Source of the DNA: Faecalibacterium prausnitzii
GTDB lineage: Bacteria; Bacillota; Clostridia; Oscillospirales; Ruminococcaceae
NCBI RefSeq assembly: GCF_003287495.1
Contig: NZ_PRLE01000001.1
Span: 1 to 64,000, forward strand
DNA: 64,000 nt
Direction: 5' to 3'
Position 1 is the stretch's first letter; every line of letters starts with the position of its first letter. The translations under genes were made by a program, and so were the position numbers. Under the pieces are notes generated by a model. The model was not told the origin of the DNA. It searched no databases and saw nothing but the letters and a program-made list of their open reading frames with translations. Of this stretch, positions 33,724 to 42,952 are shown one piece after another.

Positions 33724-35841
33724 ATGCCGTTACGCGATAAAATTGAACATGCGATCCAAAACCAGCCCTGCACCGTCAAGGATCTGAAAGCGAAGTTTGG
33801 CGGAGACCGCGGTGCGGACCGCAAGGTGATGGAAGCACTGGACCAGCTGGTGCATGAGGCGGTCATCTGCCAGAAGCAGGGCGTGTTCTTCACCGTCCGC
33901 TCGGGCCGCGCGGAGAAAGCCCTGCTGTGCAAGGTGGTCAAGCTTGGGAAGAACTTTGCCTTTGTTATGCTGGACGATGGCACCAGTGATATCTTTATTC
34001 CGGGCCGCTTTACCCGCGGTGCCATGCCGGGCGATGAGGTGCTGGTGGAAAAGTTTGCCCACCCCCGTGTGGAGGGCAGTGATGAGGGCGAGATCCTTGC
34101 CATCCTCACCGAGAAAAATGACCTGGTGGGCACGGCCCGCCGGGTGGATGGCCGTTTGAAATTCGTCCCGGACGACTGCCCGGCCATTTCCATGCAGCTC
34201 ATGCGGGATTGCGAGGGCGGTGCCAAGGACGGCGACAAGGTCGCTGTGGAGATCCTCATGCGCGGCAACCGTCAGGAAGACCACCGCGTGGGTGTTGCCA
34301 TGCGGTTTGGCAGCTCGGACGAGGCCAAGCGCTGCGCCAAGGCTCTGCTCTACGCCAAGGACATCCGCAGCCGTTTCCCGGATAAGGTGCGGGAAGAAGC
34401 CAAAAAGTTTGAGGACATGGCGGTTTCCGGGGCCGACTGTGAGGGTCGCATGGACCTGCGTGCCCTGCCCATCTTCACCATCGACAGCGCCGAGACCAAG
34501 GACATCGACGATGCCATCAGCCTGACCAAGACTTCTGACGGCGGCTTTGAGCTGGGCGTCCACATTGCGGATGTTTCCAATTATGTCAAGCCTGGCAGTG
34601 AGCTGGACAATGAAGCATTCAGCCGTGCTACCAGTGTTTACTATGCCGACCAGGTCGTCCCCATGCTGCCGAAGCAGCTCTCCAATGGCATCTGCTCTCT
34701 GAATGAGAAAGAGCTGCGTCTGGCGTTCTCCTGCCTCATGCGGCTGGATCAAGAAGGGAACCTGACCGATTACCGTTTTGTCAAGTCCATCATCTGCAGC
34801 CGGGTCAAGGGCGTGTACTCTGAGATCAATGCCCTGCTGGCCGGGACCGCGGATGCTGAGATCAAAGCCAAGTATGCCGAGGTGCTGAGCCAGCTGCCTG
34901 CCATGAAAGAGCTGTACGGCCACCGTGCCCGCCTGCGCAAGGAGCGCGGATGCATGGACATTGAGAGCGGTGAAGTCAAGCTCATCCTTGACGAGGACGG
35001 CCACTGCATCGACGTCAAGAAGCGCACCTCCGGTGAGAGCGAGTCCATGATCGAGGAATTCATGCTGCTGGCCAACCAGTGCGCGGCCCACTTTGCCCGC
35101 GTCAAGCAGATCCCCTTTGTCTACCGTGTGCACGAGGAGCCCAACGCCGAGAAGCTGGAGCGTCTGCACGCTCTGCTGCAGGCCTGCGGGATCAATGACC
35201 ACTTTGCAAAAGAGGTGCCCACCCCCAAGGAGCTGAGCGCCATCCTCGAGGGCGTGCGCGGCACTCCCTATGAGCAGATCATCAACACCGGAATGCTCCG
35301 CTGCATGTCCAAGGCTGTGTACGAGGAAAAGCCCAAGGGCCACTATGGTCTGGTCCTCAAGGACTACGCCCACTTTACCAGCCCCATCCGCCGTTACCCT
35401 GATCTGGCCATCCATCGCATCATGACGGATCTGCTGCAGGGCACGGACAAAGAGACCATGATCCTCCGCTACAGCGATTTTGCGGAGAAAGCCAGCAAGC
35501 AGTCCAGCGAGCGGGAGATCATTGCCATGCAGATCGAGCGCAAGGCCGAGGATTGCTATAAGGCTGAATATGCCCGCCGCCATCTGGGCGAGTGCTATGA
35601 GGGCACCATTTCCGGCGTGACCCAGCGCGGCCTGTTTGTGGAGCTGGAAAATGGTGTGGAGGGCTTTGTGCCTGCTTCCAGCCTGACCCCCTCCGGCACC
35701 AACCTCACCGAGGGCATCCGCCTCTCGGATCCCGTCTCCGGCAAGAGCTGGAGCCTGGGCGACAGCATGATGATCACCATTGTGCGTGCCGATGTCAACC
35801 TGGGCAAGGTCGATTTTGAGGTCGCCCCGGAAAAGAAATAA
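33724..35841 (+). CDS. rnr: Ribonuclease R
   Basis: The 705-residue 3'-5' exoribonuclease has an N-terminal winged helix, two cold-shock domains and the RNB domain. The RNB catalytic segment is IDSAETKDIDDAIS (about 255-268) with the metal-binding aspartates. A C-terminal S1 domain follows (about 620-700, YEGTISGVTQRGLFVELENG). It degrades structured RNA and works with tmRNA in quality control. smpB, often next in Firmicutes, is not adjacent. Start ATG after AAGGAGAAAATT. Confidence 0.95.
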   Translation: MPLRDKIEHAIQNQPCTVKDLKAKFGGDRGADRKVMEALDQLVHEAVICQKQGVFFTVRSGRAEKALLCKVVKLGKNFAFVMLDDGTSDIFIPGRFTRGAMPGDEVLVEKFAHPRVEGSDEGEILAILTEKNDLVGTARRVDGRLKFVPDDCPAISMQLMRDCEGGAKDGDKVAVEILMRGNRQEDHRVGVAMRFGSSDEAKRCAKALLYAKDIRSRFPDKVREEAKKFEDMAVSGADCEGRMDLRALPIFTIDSAETKDIDDAISLTKTSDGGFELGVHIADVSNYVKPGSELDNEAFSRATSVYYADQVVPMLPKQLSNGICSLNEKELRLAFSCLMRLDQEGNLTDYRFVKSIICSRVKGVYSEINALLAGTADAEIKAKYAEVLSQLPAMKELYGHRARLRKERGCMDIESGEVKLILDEDGHCIDVKKRTSGESESMIEEFMLLANQCAAHFARVKQIPFVYRVHEEPNAEKLERLHALLQACGINDHFAKEVPTPKELSAILEGVRGTPYEQIINTGMLRCMSKAVYEEKPKGHYGLVLKDYAHFTSPIRRYPDLAIHRIMTDLLQGTDKETMILRYSDFAEKASKQSSEREIIAMQIERKAEDCYKAEYARRHLGECYEGTISGVTQRGLFVELENGVEGFVPASSLTPSGTNLTEGIRLSDPVSGKSWSLGDSMMITIVRADVNLGKVDFEVAPEKK

Positions 35842-35874
35842 TTACAGAAACCATCAAACACGATCAAGTGGTAA

Positions 35875-35914
35875 AAGCATCGGTTCCCGGCAGCATGGGA
35901 GCCGGTGCTTTTTT
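35875..35914 (+). terminator. Terminator after rnr
   Basis: AAGCATCGGTTCCC and GGGAGCCGGTGCTT pair with minor mismatches around an eight-base loop and are followed by TTTT. Confidence 0.9.
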
Positions 35915-35968
35915 ACTATCAAAGGCGGCGGAATGTAAAAACTTCTTACACTGCCGCCCTTTTGCTTG

Positions 35969-35997
35969 TTGTAGGGCGGCCCTGAGCCGGGTATACT
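35969..35997 (+). promoter_or_regulatory. Promoter of the oleate hydratase gene
   Basis: TTGTAG (35969-35974), 17 bases, TATACT (35992-35997), about 70 bases before the start. Confidence 0.7.
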
Positions 35998-36067
35998 AAG
36001 GCTACAACGATGGTGCGCGTACCGGAGAAGAGCGCACAGTTCCTACCATGCTCAGGAGGTTGATCTG

Positions 36068-37840
36068 ATGTATTATTCCAGTGGCAATTATGAGGCATTC
36101 GCGCATCCCCGCAAACCGGAGGGGGTCGATCATAAATCGGCCTATCTCATTGGCTCGGGCCTGGCCGCTCTGACCGCGGCCTGCTATCTGGTGCGGGATG
36201 GCCAGATGAAAGGCGAGCGCATCCACATCTTTGAAAAAGACCCCATCCCCGGCGGTGCCTGCGATGGCTATAAATATGATATCGGCTATGTCATGCGGGG
36301 CGGCCGCGAGATGGACAACCACTTTGAGGTCATGTGGGATCTGCTTCGCTCGATCCCGTCGCTGGAAACCGAGGGTGCCAGCGTGCTGGATGAATATTAC
36401 TGGCTGAACAAGGCAGACCCCAATTCCTCCCTTTGCCGCGCGACGGAGAAACAGGGCCAGGACGCCCACACGGATGGCAAATTTGCCATCTCGGATCAGG
36501 GCGCGCTGGAGATCATGAAACTCTTCTTCACCCCGGACGAGCAATTGCAGGATAAAAAGATCACCGATGTTTTTGACGAGGAGGTTTTCTCCTCCAACTT
36601 CTGGCTTTACTGGCGCACCATGTTTGCCTTTGAAAACTGGCACAGTGCTCTGGAAATGAAACTCTACCTCAAGCGTTATATCCACCACATCGGCGGTCTG
36701 CCGGATTTCACGGCCCTGCGTTTTACCCGGTATAACCAGTATGAGTCCATCATCCTGCCCATGACCTGTTACCTGAAAGACCACGGCGTCCAGTTCTTTT
36801 ATGAGACAAAGGTAACGGATGTGCAGTTCAACATTGAAATCGGCCGCAAGCAGGCCAGCTCCATCACGGTAGACCATAAGGGCCAGGTGGAGACCATCGA
36901 CCTGACCGAGAACGACCTGCTTTTCATGACCAACGGCGGCTGTGTGGAGAGCTGTACCGTGGGTGCGCAGGACAAGGCGGCGGGCTTTGACCCCACCATC
37001 AAACCGGGCAATGGCTGGGATCTCTGGCGGCGGGTCGCGACGCAGGACCCCTCGTTCGGCAACCCGGATAAGTTCTGCTCCAAACCCGAGGAATCCAACT
37101 GGGAGAGTGCGACCATCACCACGCTGGACGATACCATCCCGCAGTATATCGAAAAAATTTGCAAGCGGGATCCGTTCAGCGGCCATACCGTCACGGGCGG
37201 CATTGTCACGGTCAAGGATTCCAGCTGGCTCCTCAGCTGGACGCTCAATCGCCAACAGCAGTTCCGGGATCAGCCCAAAAACCAGCTCTGCGTCTGGGTC
37301 TACGGCCTGTTCAGCGATAAGCCCGGCGATTATGTCAAGAAATCCATGAGGGATTGCACCGGCAAGGAGATCTGCATGGAGTGGCTGTACCATCTGGGCG
37401 TGCCGACGGACAAGATCGAGGAACTGGCCGAGCACAGCGCCAACACAGTGCCGGTCATGATGCCCTATATTGATGCGTTCTTCATGCCCCGCGCTATTGG
37501 TGACCGGCCCGACGTGGTGCCGAAAGACGCTGTCAACTTCGCATTTTTGGGCCAGTTTGCCGAGACGCCGCGGGATACCATCTTCACCACGGAGTATTCC
37601 ATGCGCACCGGTATGGTGGCGGTGTACAGCCTGCTCAGCATTGACCGCGGCGTGCCCGAGGTCTGGGGCAGCACCTACGATGTCCGCTGCCTGATTGATG
37701 CCGCGGTCAAGCTCCGGGACGGCAGAAAGCTCACGGATATGGAGCTGCCGTTTGTAAAGAAACTTGCCCTGAAAGAAGCGCTGCGGAAGATCGAGGGCAC
37801 CGACCTTGAAAAATTCCTCAAGAAATATAACGCGATCTGA
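36068..37840 (+). CDS. ohyA: Oleate hydratase (myosin-cross-reactive antigen family)
   Basis: The 590-residue flavoprotein has the N-terminal FAD motif AYLIGSGLAALTAACYLVRD (about 25-44), FEKDPIPGGACDGYKYDIGY and MRGGREMDNHFEVMWDL, hallmarks of the MCRA/oleate hydratase family at full length. It hydrates cis-9 unsaturated fatty acids to 10-hydroxy acids, a detoxification activity of gut Firmicutes. It is a single gene with its own promoter and terminator. Start ATG follows CTCAGGAGGTTGATCTG. Confidence 0.95.
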   Translation: MYYSSGNYEAFAHPRKPEGVDHKSAYLIGSGLAALTAACYLVRDGQMKGERIHIFEKDPIPGGACDGYKYDIGYVMRGGREMDNHFEVMWDLLRSIPSLETEGASVLDEYYWLNKADPNSSLCRATEKQGQDAHTDGKFAISDQGALEIMKLFFTPDEQLQDKKITDVFDEEVFSSNFWLYWRTMFAFENWHSALEMKLYLKRYIHHIGGLPDFTALRFTRYNQYESIILPMTCYLKDHGVQFFYETKVTDVQFNIEIGRKQASSITVDHKGQVETIDLTENDLLFMTNGGCVESCTVGAQDKAAGFDPTIKPGNGWDLWRRVATQDPSFGNPDKFCSKPEESNWESATITTLDDTIPQYIEKICKRDPFSGHTVTGGIVTVKDSSWLLSWTLNRQQQFRDQPKNQLCVWVYGLFSDKPGDYVKKSMRDCTGKEICMEWLYHLGVPTDKIEELAEHSANTVPVMMPYIDAFFMPRAIGDRPDVVPKDAVNFAFLGQFAETPRDTIFTTEYSMRTGMVAVYSLLSIDRGVPEVWGSTYDVRCLIDAAVKLRDGRKLTDMELPFVKKLALKEALRKIEGTDLEKFLKKYNAI

Positions 37841-37883
37841 TGTTTCCCAGACCTGTTTTGGGTCGTTCCTCTTTTCGGAAAAA

Positions 37884-37935
37884 CCGGGTTCTACTCTCCT
37901 GAGGCAGGAGGCAGGGCCCGGCTTTTCTTTGTTTT
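37884..37935 (+). terminator. Terminator after oleate hydratase
   Basis: CCGGGTTCT and AGGGCCCGG bracket an inner CTCCT/AGGAG stem, followed by CTTTTCTTTGTTTTTT. Confidence 0.8.
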
Positions 37936-38105
37936 TTCAAGAAAGTTTCTAAAAAGAACGACTTTTTGTGAATGAATTTTACGCATATTTGACATTTTGC
38001 TCTTGCCGGAAGCTGCATTTTGTGTTAAGCTTAACTCAACAGTGCAGCGCAGGGGAGAGAGCCCGTCGCTGCCAAAACCGGAAAAACAAAAGGAGGTCGT
38101 TCTTC

Positions 38106-39878
38106 GTGAAACGATTTATCTCTCGCCGCAGCTTTCTGAAAACCGCTGGTGTCACTACGGCTGCCGCCGCTGTGGCCGTAGGAGCTCCCTCGGCGTCTGC
38201 CTGCTTTGGCAAAGGCAAGCTGCCGGAAATCACCATCCTTTATACCAACGATGTCCATACTTACATCGACCACAAATCCCCAGAGCTGACCTATGCTTCC
38301 ATCGCAGCCCTCAAGAAGAGCTATGAGGAGCAGGGCAAGAATGTGCTGCTGGTGGATGCTGGCGACCATATCCAGGGCACGGCATACGGCTCCATGGACG
38401 ATGGCGCCACCATCATCCGGCTGATGAATGAGGCAGGCTATGATCTGGCCACGCCGGGCAACCATGAGTTTGACTACGGCATGGACCGCGCAAAAATGGT
38501 CCTCAAGGAAGCGGATTTTCCGTACGTTTCCTGCAACTGGATCGACCTGCGCAGCGGTCTGCGGGTCCTGCCCAGCATCAAGCTTTTTAATATCAAGGGT
38601 GCCTTTGTGGCCTTTGTGGGCATTACCACACCGGAAACCTTTACCAAGTCCACTCCGGCCTACTTCATGAACGCCAAGCAGACCCGTTACATCTACGATA
38701 TCCTCGGCGGTGACGACGGTGCCAAGCTGTACAATGCCGTCCAGAAAGCCATCGATAAGGCAAAGACCCTTGGCGCGGATTATATCATCGGCCTGGGCCA
38801 TCTGGGTGTCGATCCCTCGTCCGCTCCCTGGACCAGCAAGGATGTCATTGCCCACACCACCGGCTTCAACGCGTTCATCGACGGCCATTCCCACACGGTG
38901 ATGGCGGGTGAGACGGTTGCCGATGCCGCAGGTACCCCGGTGTTACTGACCCAGACCGGCTCCTACTTTAAGAATATCGGCTGCATGACCATCAACCCCG
39001 AGAGTGCTGTAGGCACCATTACCACCACGCTCCTCTCCACCTATGAGGGCGCGGACCCGGTGGTGGATGCCATTGCCAAAGAGTGGGTCGCCGATGTGGA
39101 CGATATGCTGGGCGAGGAGATCGCAGTGGGCGACGGCGAGTTCTATATCAGCGATGCAGAGACCGGCAAGCGCCGCATCCGCTCGGCAGAGACCAACCTC
39201 GGCGACTTTGTGGCTGACGGCATCTACGCCTACTTCAATGAGATCGAAGAGCTGCACTGCGATATCGCAGTCATGAACGGCGGCGGCATCCGTGCTGATG
39301 TCCCGGCAGGTGCCTGGAGCTTCAAGACCTGCAAGATGGTCAGCCCCTTTGGCAACGTGGCCTGTCTGATGTCCGTGACAGGCAAGCAGATCCAGGACGC
39401 TCTGGAGTTTGCCGCCCGCTTTGCAGGCTCCGGCCAGGAGAACGGCGGCTTCCTGCATGTGGCAGGCGCGACCTATGAGATCCACACCGAGATCCCCAAT
39501 ACCGTCCTCACCGACGAGAAGAACGTCTGGCTGGGCAGCGCCACCGGCACACCGCGCGTCCAGAACGTCAAGATCTATGACAAGGTCCTGGGTGATTATG
39601 TCCCGTTGGATCCGGAGCGGAAATACGCTCTGGCCGGCATGAACTACACTCTGCGCAATCTGGGCGACGGTTTTGCCATGTTCGATGGCGCAGAGCTCAT
39701 CAAGGACTATGTCTCCGAGGATTATCTGGTCATGTCCAGCTATGCCATGATGTTTGGCGGCGCGGATGGCGATGGTTTGCCGCACCTCACCAGCGCCAAC
39801 AGCCCGCTGGCCGATTACCCGGGCTACCTGCTGGATTATGAGAATCCCTATGGTGCAGGCCGCATCACGATCCTCTGA
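38106..39878 (+). CDS. Tat-exported 5'-nucleotidase / UDP-sugar hydrolase family protein
   Basis: The 590-residue protein begins with a twin-arginine signal, MKRFISRRSFLKTAGVTTAA, running to about residue 35. A metallophosphatase domain follows (LYTNDVHTYIDH, VDAGDHIQGT, TPGNHEFDYG, DGHSHTVMAG) and a C-terminal nucleotidase domain (MNGGGIRADVPAG). It should release phosphate and nucleosides from extracellular nucleotides. No sorting motif is seen. The start is GTG at 38106 after AAAGGAGG. A weak promoter TTGCCG-17-TAAGCT lies at about 38004-38032. Confidence 0.9.
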   Translation: MKRFISRRSFLKTAGVTTAAAAVAVGAPSASACFGKGKLPEITILYTNDVHTYIDHKSPELTYASIAALKKSYEEQGKNVLLVDAGDHIQGTAYGSMDDGATIIRLMNEAGYDLATPGNHEFDYGMDRAKMVLKEADFPYVSCNWIDLRSGLRVLPSIKLFNIKGAFVAFVGITTPETFTKSTPAYFMNAKQTRYIYDILGGDDGAKLYNAVQKAIDKAKTLGADYIIGLGHLGVDPSSAPWTSKDVIAHTTGFNAFIDGHSHTVMAGETVADAAGTPVLLTQTGSYFKNIGCMTINPESAVGTITTTLLSTYEGADPVVDAIAKEWVADVDDMLGEEIAVGDGEFYISDAETGKRRIRSAETNLGDFVADGIYAYFNEIEELHCDIAVMNGGGIRADVPAGAWSFKTCKMVSPFGNVACLMSVTGKQIQDALEFAARFAGSGQENGGFLHVAGATYEIHTEIPNTVLTDEKNVWLGSATGTPRVQNVKIYDKVLGDYVPLDPERKYALAGMNYTLRNLGDGFAMFDGAELIKDYVSEDYLVMSSYAMMFGGADGDGLPHLTSANSPLADYPGYLLDYENPYGAGRITIL

Positions 39879-39916
39879 GCCTCTGTAAAATCAGAAAATT
39901 CAAGATAAGATAGCAT

Positions 39917-39955
39917 AAGGCCCCTGCTTCCGCGAAACCGGAGGCAGGGGCCTTT
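39917..39955. terminator. Bidirectional terminator between convergent genes
   Basis: AAGGCCCCTGCTTCC and GGAGGCAGGGGCCTT pair around an eight-base loop, with T-rich flanks. It closes the nucleotidase gene and the minus-strand epimerase operon. Confidence 0.88.
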
Positions 39956-39972
39956 GCATGTGCAGGTTGGAT

Positions 39973-40809
39973 TTAGGAGACGAACTGTTTCATAAATGCA
40001 ATATCGCTGGCCGCGCGGGCAGGCACGGCTTCCTCCCGCAGTACCGGGAGCGATGCCTGCGGCATCTGGCGCAGCATTTCAAAACCGCCTGCATAGTCCA
40101 CGCAGGAGTCTTCGAGGCTGGTGGAGTAGAGGGTGCCGTCCGGCTGGAAATTCTGGCCCTTGAAATGGACCGCCACGATTTTATCGCCGTACCAGCTGCC
40201 CACTTTGTCCCACAGGCGGCGCTGGGCGTCCACGGAAGCATTCTCCGGGCCGACATAGTTGGCAAAATCGCAGATGACCCGCAGGTTGGGGCTTGCCATC
40301 GTGTCCAGCACCATCTTGACGGCTTCCGGGGTGTTCATGGCGTGGTAGTAAACGCACTCCACGGCAAACAGCACGCCCTGCTCTTCGCAGGCGGGCAGAA
40401 TTTCACCCAGGCTCCGCAGCAGTGCTTCCTGGGCCTCTTTCCGGCTGATACCCGGCTGTTTTGCCATATTGGTGGTCTCGCTGCCCATGCAGCCAGCGCC
40501 CAGTGCTTTTGCTACGGGGATCTGGCTCAACACTTTGGCCACTTCCGCTTTGCGTTTCTCCTCATCGGCATAGCTCAGCTCCACATAGGTGCCGTCTACA
40601 GCAATGCCGACGTTGGAAGCTTTGGACGCCGCGCGGGCAGCTTCTACCAGGGAGGGGGTCACATCGGCATAGCTTTTAACGCCCTCAATGGCCTTGGGAA
40701 ACGCCAGCTGTGTGCAGCGGAAACCTGCCTGTCCGATGGCAGAAAACAGCGCTTCCGGGGCCTGACGGCCAAAATCATGGCCGCGTGCTCCAATGATAAA
40801 TTCCGGCAT
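39973..40809 (-). CDS. Sugar phosphate isomerase/epimerase (AP-endonuclease-2 fold)
   Basis: A 278-residue TIM-barrel protein: GFRCTQLAFPKA near the start, VGIAVDGTYVEL, LFAVECVYYHAMNTPEA with a metal-ligand Glu, and VICDFANYVGPENA and VAVHFKGQNF with further ligands. This is the xylose-isomerase-like family that acts on free or phosphorylated sugars; the substrate is unknown. It is last in a minus-strand operon, 29 bases after an esterase-like gene. Confidence 0.8.
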   Translation of the reverse strand: MPEFIIGARGHDFGRQAPEALFSAIGQAGFRCTQLAFPKAIEGVKSYADVTPSLVEAARAASKASNVGIAVDGTYVELSYADEEKRKAEVAKVLSQIPVAKALGAGCMGSETTNMAKQPGISRKEAQEALLRSLGEILPACEEQGVLFAVECVYYHAMNTPEAVKMVLDTMASPNLRVICDFANYVGPENASVDAQRRLWDKVGSWYGDKIVAVHFKGQNFQPDGTLYSTSLEDSCVDYAGGFEMLRQMPQASLPVLREEAVPARAASDIAFMKQFVS

Positions 40810-40838
40810 GGTCGTTCCTCCTTAACAGGGTGTTCTGC

Positions 40839-41627
40839 TTACCCAAAAATACGCTGGGCAAACATGCCCAGCTCTTTGCCCCACCAGTACCAGTCGTGGG
40901 AGACATCATTGCCCCACAGCTCTACATGGCAGGGGAGGACGGCAGCTTCCAGCGCGGCCTGCAGCGCTTTGGTGTCCGCGCGGGCATCGTCTTCGTAAGC
41001 GCCCTGCCCGGCACAGAGCAACAGGCTGTTTTCCCCAGCCTTGGAAAGGGCAGCGGCGTTGTAAATGCCCTTTTCGGCCAGTGCGTTCAGCGGGCTGTTG
41101 CGCAGGATGAGGTCATCGGCCTCACTGCCCATAAAACGGCTCATGTCATACAGGCCGGAGAGGCCGATGGCACCCGCAAACAGCTCCGGGCGGCGCAGAC
41201 GGCAGTTGACGGCCTGATAAGCACCCGTGTCCACGCCTGCGCACCAGAGCACCGGGGTGGATGCGGCCTTAGCCGCTTTCTCGTCCGCTTCTGCCTTGGG
41301 TTCGTCGGCGGTCAGGGCCAGGACACGGGGAGCCAGCTCGGTGGTCAGGTAGAGGAAATACTTCTCCTGCATCTCGGCCCGGCGGCGGGGAGCGGAATTT
41401 CCGGCCAGAAGGCTCTCGCCGTCAATGCTGTCGGCACAAAAAAGCTGTACCTTGCCCGCGTGGAGCAGGCTGGCCACGGCTTCGGGCATCCCGTTGTTCT
41501 CCCAATCGTAAAAGCGGCCGCCCCGGGCAGGCAGTGCCAGCACCGGCACGCCGCTGTGGCCGTAGCGCTTAAACTCCATGGCGCGGTCCAGCACCGCGCT
41601 CCATTCCTTATAATAAATACCATCCAT
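40839..41627 (-). CDS. Esterase-like alpha/beta-hydrolase with substituted nucleophile
   Basis: The 262-residue protein aligns in pattern with the esterase D/PHB-depolymerase-like family: GHSGVPVLALPARGGRFYDW, ALPARGG, then the elbow and GAIGLSGLYDMSRFM, and a C-terminal HDWYWWGKEL with the catalytic-type His. The elbow reads CAGVDTGAYQA where G-x-S-x-G is expected, so residue 133 is Asp. An alanine- and lysine-rich insertion (about 108-124) precedes it. It may be non-catalytic or use another mechanism. Start ATG at 41627 after CAGGAGGATGCCACC. Confidence 0.72.
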   Translation of the reverse strand: MDGIYYKEWSAVLDRAMEFKRYGHSGVPVLALPARGGRFYDWENNGMPEAVASLLHAGKVQLFCADSIDGESLLAGNSAPRRRAEMQEKYFLYLTTELAPRVLALTADEPKAEADEKAAKAASTPVLWCAGVDTGAYQAVNCRLRRPELFAGAIGLSGLYDMSRFMGSEADDLILRNSPLNALAEKGIYNAAALSKAGENSLLLCAGQGAYEDDARADTKALQAALEAAVLPCHVELWGNDVSHDWYWWGKELGMFAQRIFG

Positions 41628-41642
41628 GGTGGCATCCTCCTG

Positions 41643-41819
41643 TTACACAAACTGATTCCGTGCTGCGTCGTATTCGTACCCCACAGCGGCAAGGCTGGCG
41701 CAGAGCGCTGACTGATCCGCATCCAGGTCGTCACACAGCGCATCCAGGCTGGGGTAAAAATCCCGCAGTTTCAAATTGACCACGCTCAACAGCATGATGG
41801 GGTCGCTGGGCAATGCCAT
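41643..41819 (-). CDS. DUF4250 small protein
   Basis: A 58-residue protein, MALPSDPIMLLSVVNLKLRD then FYPSLDALCDDLDADQ and YEYDAARNQFV, matching the DUF4250 family of Firmicutes and other anaerobes. Function unknown. Start at 41819 follows GGGAGGGACACCAA. It is 15 bases upstream of the esterase-like gene and heads that operon. Confidence 0.85.
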   Translation of the reverse strand: MALPSDPIMLLSVVNLKLRDFYPSLDALCDDLDADQSALCASLAAVGYEYDAARNQFV

Positions 41820-41845
41820 TTGGTGTCCCTCCCTGTAAAAATTAT

Positions 41846-41880
41846 AACAAAAAAGCCGGCCACTCGACAAAGTGACCGGC
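41846..41880 (-). terminator. Terminator of rpmB
   Basis: On the minus strand GCCGGTCAC and GTGGCCGGC pair (one wobble) around TTTGTCGA and are followed by TTTTTTGTT. Confidence 0.9.
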
Positions 41881-41893
41881 AACATGCATCAAC

Positions 41894-42082
41894 TTAGACA
41901 GCGCGGGTAACTTTGCCAGCGCGCAGGCAGCGGGAGCATGCGTAGATATACTTGGGAGAACCCTCCACGACCGCCTTGACACGACGGACATTCGGCTTCC
42001 AGGTACGGTTGGAACGGCGATGGGAGTGGGAAACCTTGATACCAAAGGTAACGCCCTTGCCGCAGCATTCACATTTTGCCAT
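41894..42082 (-). CDS. rpmB: 50S ribosomal protein L28
   Basis: A 62-residue protein starting AKCECCGKGVTFGIKVSHSH with RRSNRTWKPNVRRVK in the middle. The paired CxxC motifs (CECC and CSRC) make it the zinc-binding form of L28. Start ATG follows CTAGGAGGTGCAACTACC. It is a single gene. In Bacillus rpmB adjoins spoVM, but here the two are 21 kb apart. Confidence 0.97.
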   Translation of the reverse strand: MAKCECCGKGVTFGIKVSHSHRRSNRTWKPNVRRVKAVVEGSPKYIYACSRCLRAGKVTRAV

Positions 42083-42136
42083 GGTAGTTGCACCTCCTAG
42101 CAGTGAAATAAGGAATTCAAAATAATCAGCTTGACT

Positions 42137-42165
42137 ATTTTACCAGAGAACGCCGCAAAAAGCAA
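42137..42165 (-). promoter_or_regulatory. Promoter of rpmB
   Basis: On the minus strand TTGCTT (42165-42160), 17 bases, TAAAAT (42142-42137), with TGG before the -10 giving an extended -10. Confidence 0.75.
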
Positions 42166-42213
42166 GTCCCTTTTTGATTTTTTTGCGGCTTTTTTTCAAG
42201 AGGCTCCAAATGC

Positions 42214-42242
42214 TTGCCGAAACGGCAAAAAAATAGTACAAT
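42214..42242 (+). promoter_or_regulatory. Promoter of the M50 protease-scpAB operon
   Basis: TTGCCG (42214-42219), 17 bases, TACAAT (42237-42242), divergent from the rpmB promoter. Confidence 0.8.
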
Positions 42243-42277
42243 AAAACTGTATATTATTTTGCTGATTGGAGAAAGAC

Positions 42278-42952
42278 ATGACGGCACAGGGACTCTATTA
42301 CCTCATCCGTACACTGGTGGCGTTGGTGGCCATCCCGTTCCACGAGGCCGGGCACGCACTGGCGGCCTGGCTGCTGGGGGATGATACCGCCAAGCGGGAG
42401 GGGCGGCTCTCGCTCAACCCGCTCAAACATTTTGACCTGCTGGGCACGCTGTGCATGGTGTTTGCCGGAGTGGGCTGGGCAAAGCCCGTTTCTACCGACC
42501 CGCGCAATTTTAAAAATCCGAAGTGGGGCATGGCTCTTACCGCGCTGGCCGGCCCGGTGGCAAATCTGCTGCTGGCGTATCTGGCCATGGTGGCCTGGAA
42601 GCTTCTGTATTATTGGGCCCCGATCACGGAAGGGACGGTTCTCGTGGCACGCTTCCTCCAATCCTTGGTGTATATGGATGTAGGGCTGGCCGTGTTCAAC
42701 CTCATTCCGGTGCCTCCGCTGGATGGCAGCCGCATCCTGCTGGCAGTGCTGCCTCAGCGCGTTTATTTTGGGGTGATGAAGTATGAGCGGGTCATCCTTA
42801 TCATTGTACTGGCCGCCGTGTGGGGCGGTTTTCTGGACGGCCCTCTCAGTGTGCTGAACGATTTGGTCTGGAACCTGCTGGACCTGGGCACGTTCTACAT
42901 TGACCGCATCGCATACGCCGCTTATTATGCCAGCCTTGGGGCGGTGATCTGA
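42278..42952 (+). CDS. Site-2-protease-type membrane metalloprotease (M50)
   Basis: A 224-residue membrane protein with HEAGH (22-26) in the first segment (AIPFHEAGHALAAWLLGD) and VFNLIPVPPLDGSRIL further on, the two parts of the M50 zinc site. The family cuts substrates within the membrane. It is the short form without PDZ domains found beside scpA in Clostridia. Its stop overlaps the scpA start by one base. RBS TTGGAGAAAGAC. Confidence 0.88.
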   Translation: MTAQGLYYLIRTLVALVAIPFHEAGHALAAWLLGDDTAKREGRLSLNPLKHFDLLGTLCMVFAGVGWAKPVSTDPRNFKNPKWGMALTALAGPVANLLLAYLAMVAWKLLYYWAPITEGTVLVARFLQSLVYMDVGLAVFNLIPVPPLDGSRILLAVLPQRVYFGVMKYERVILIIVLAAVWGGFLDGPLSVLNDLVWNLLDLGTFYIDRIAYAAYYASLGAVI

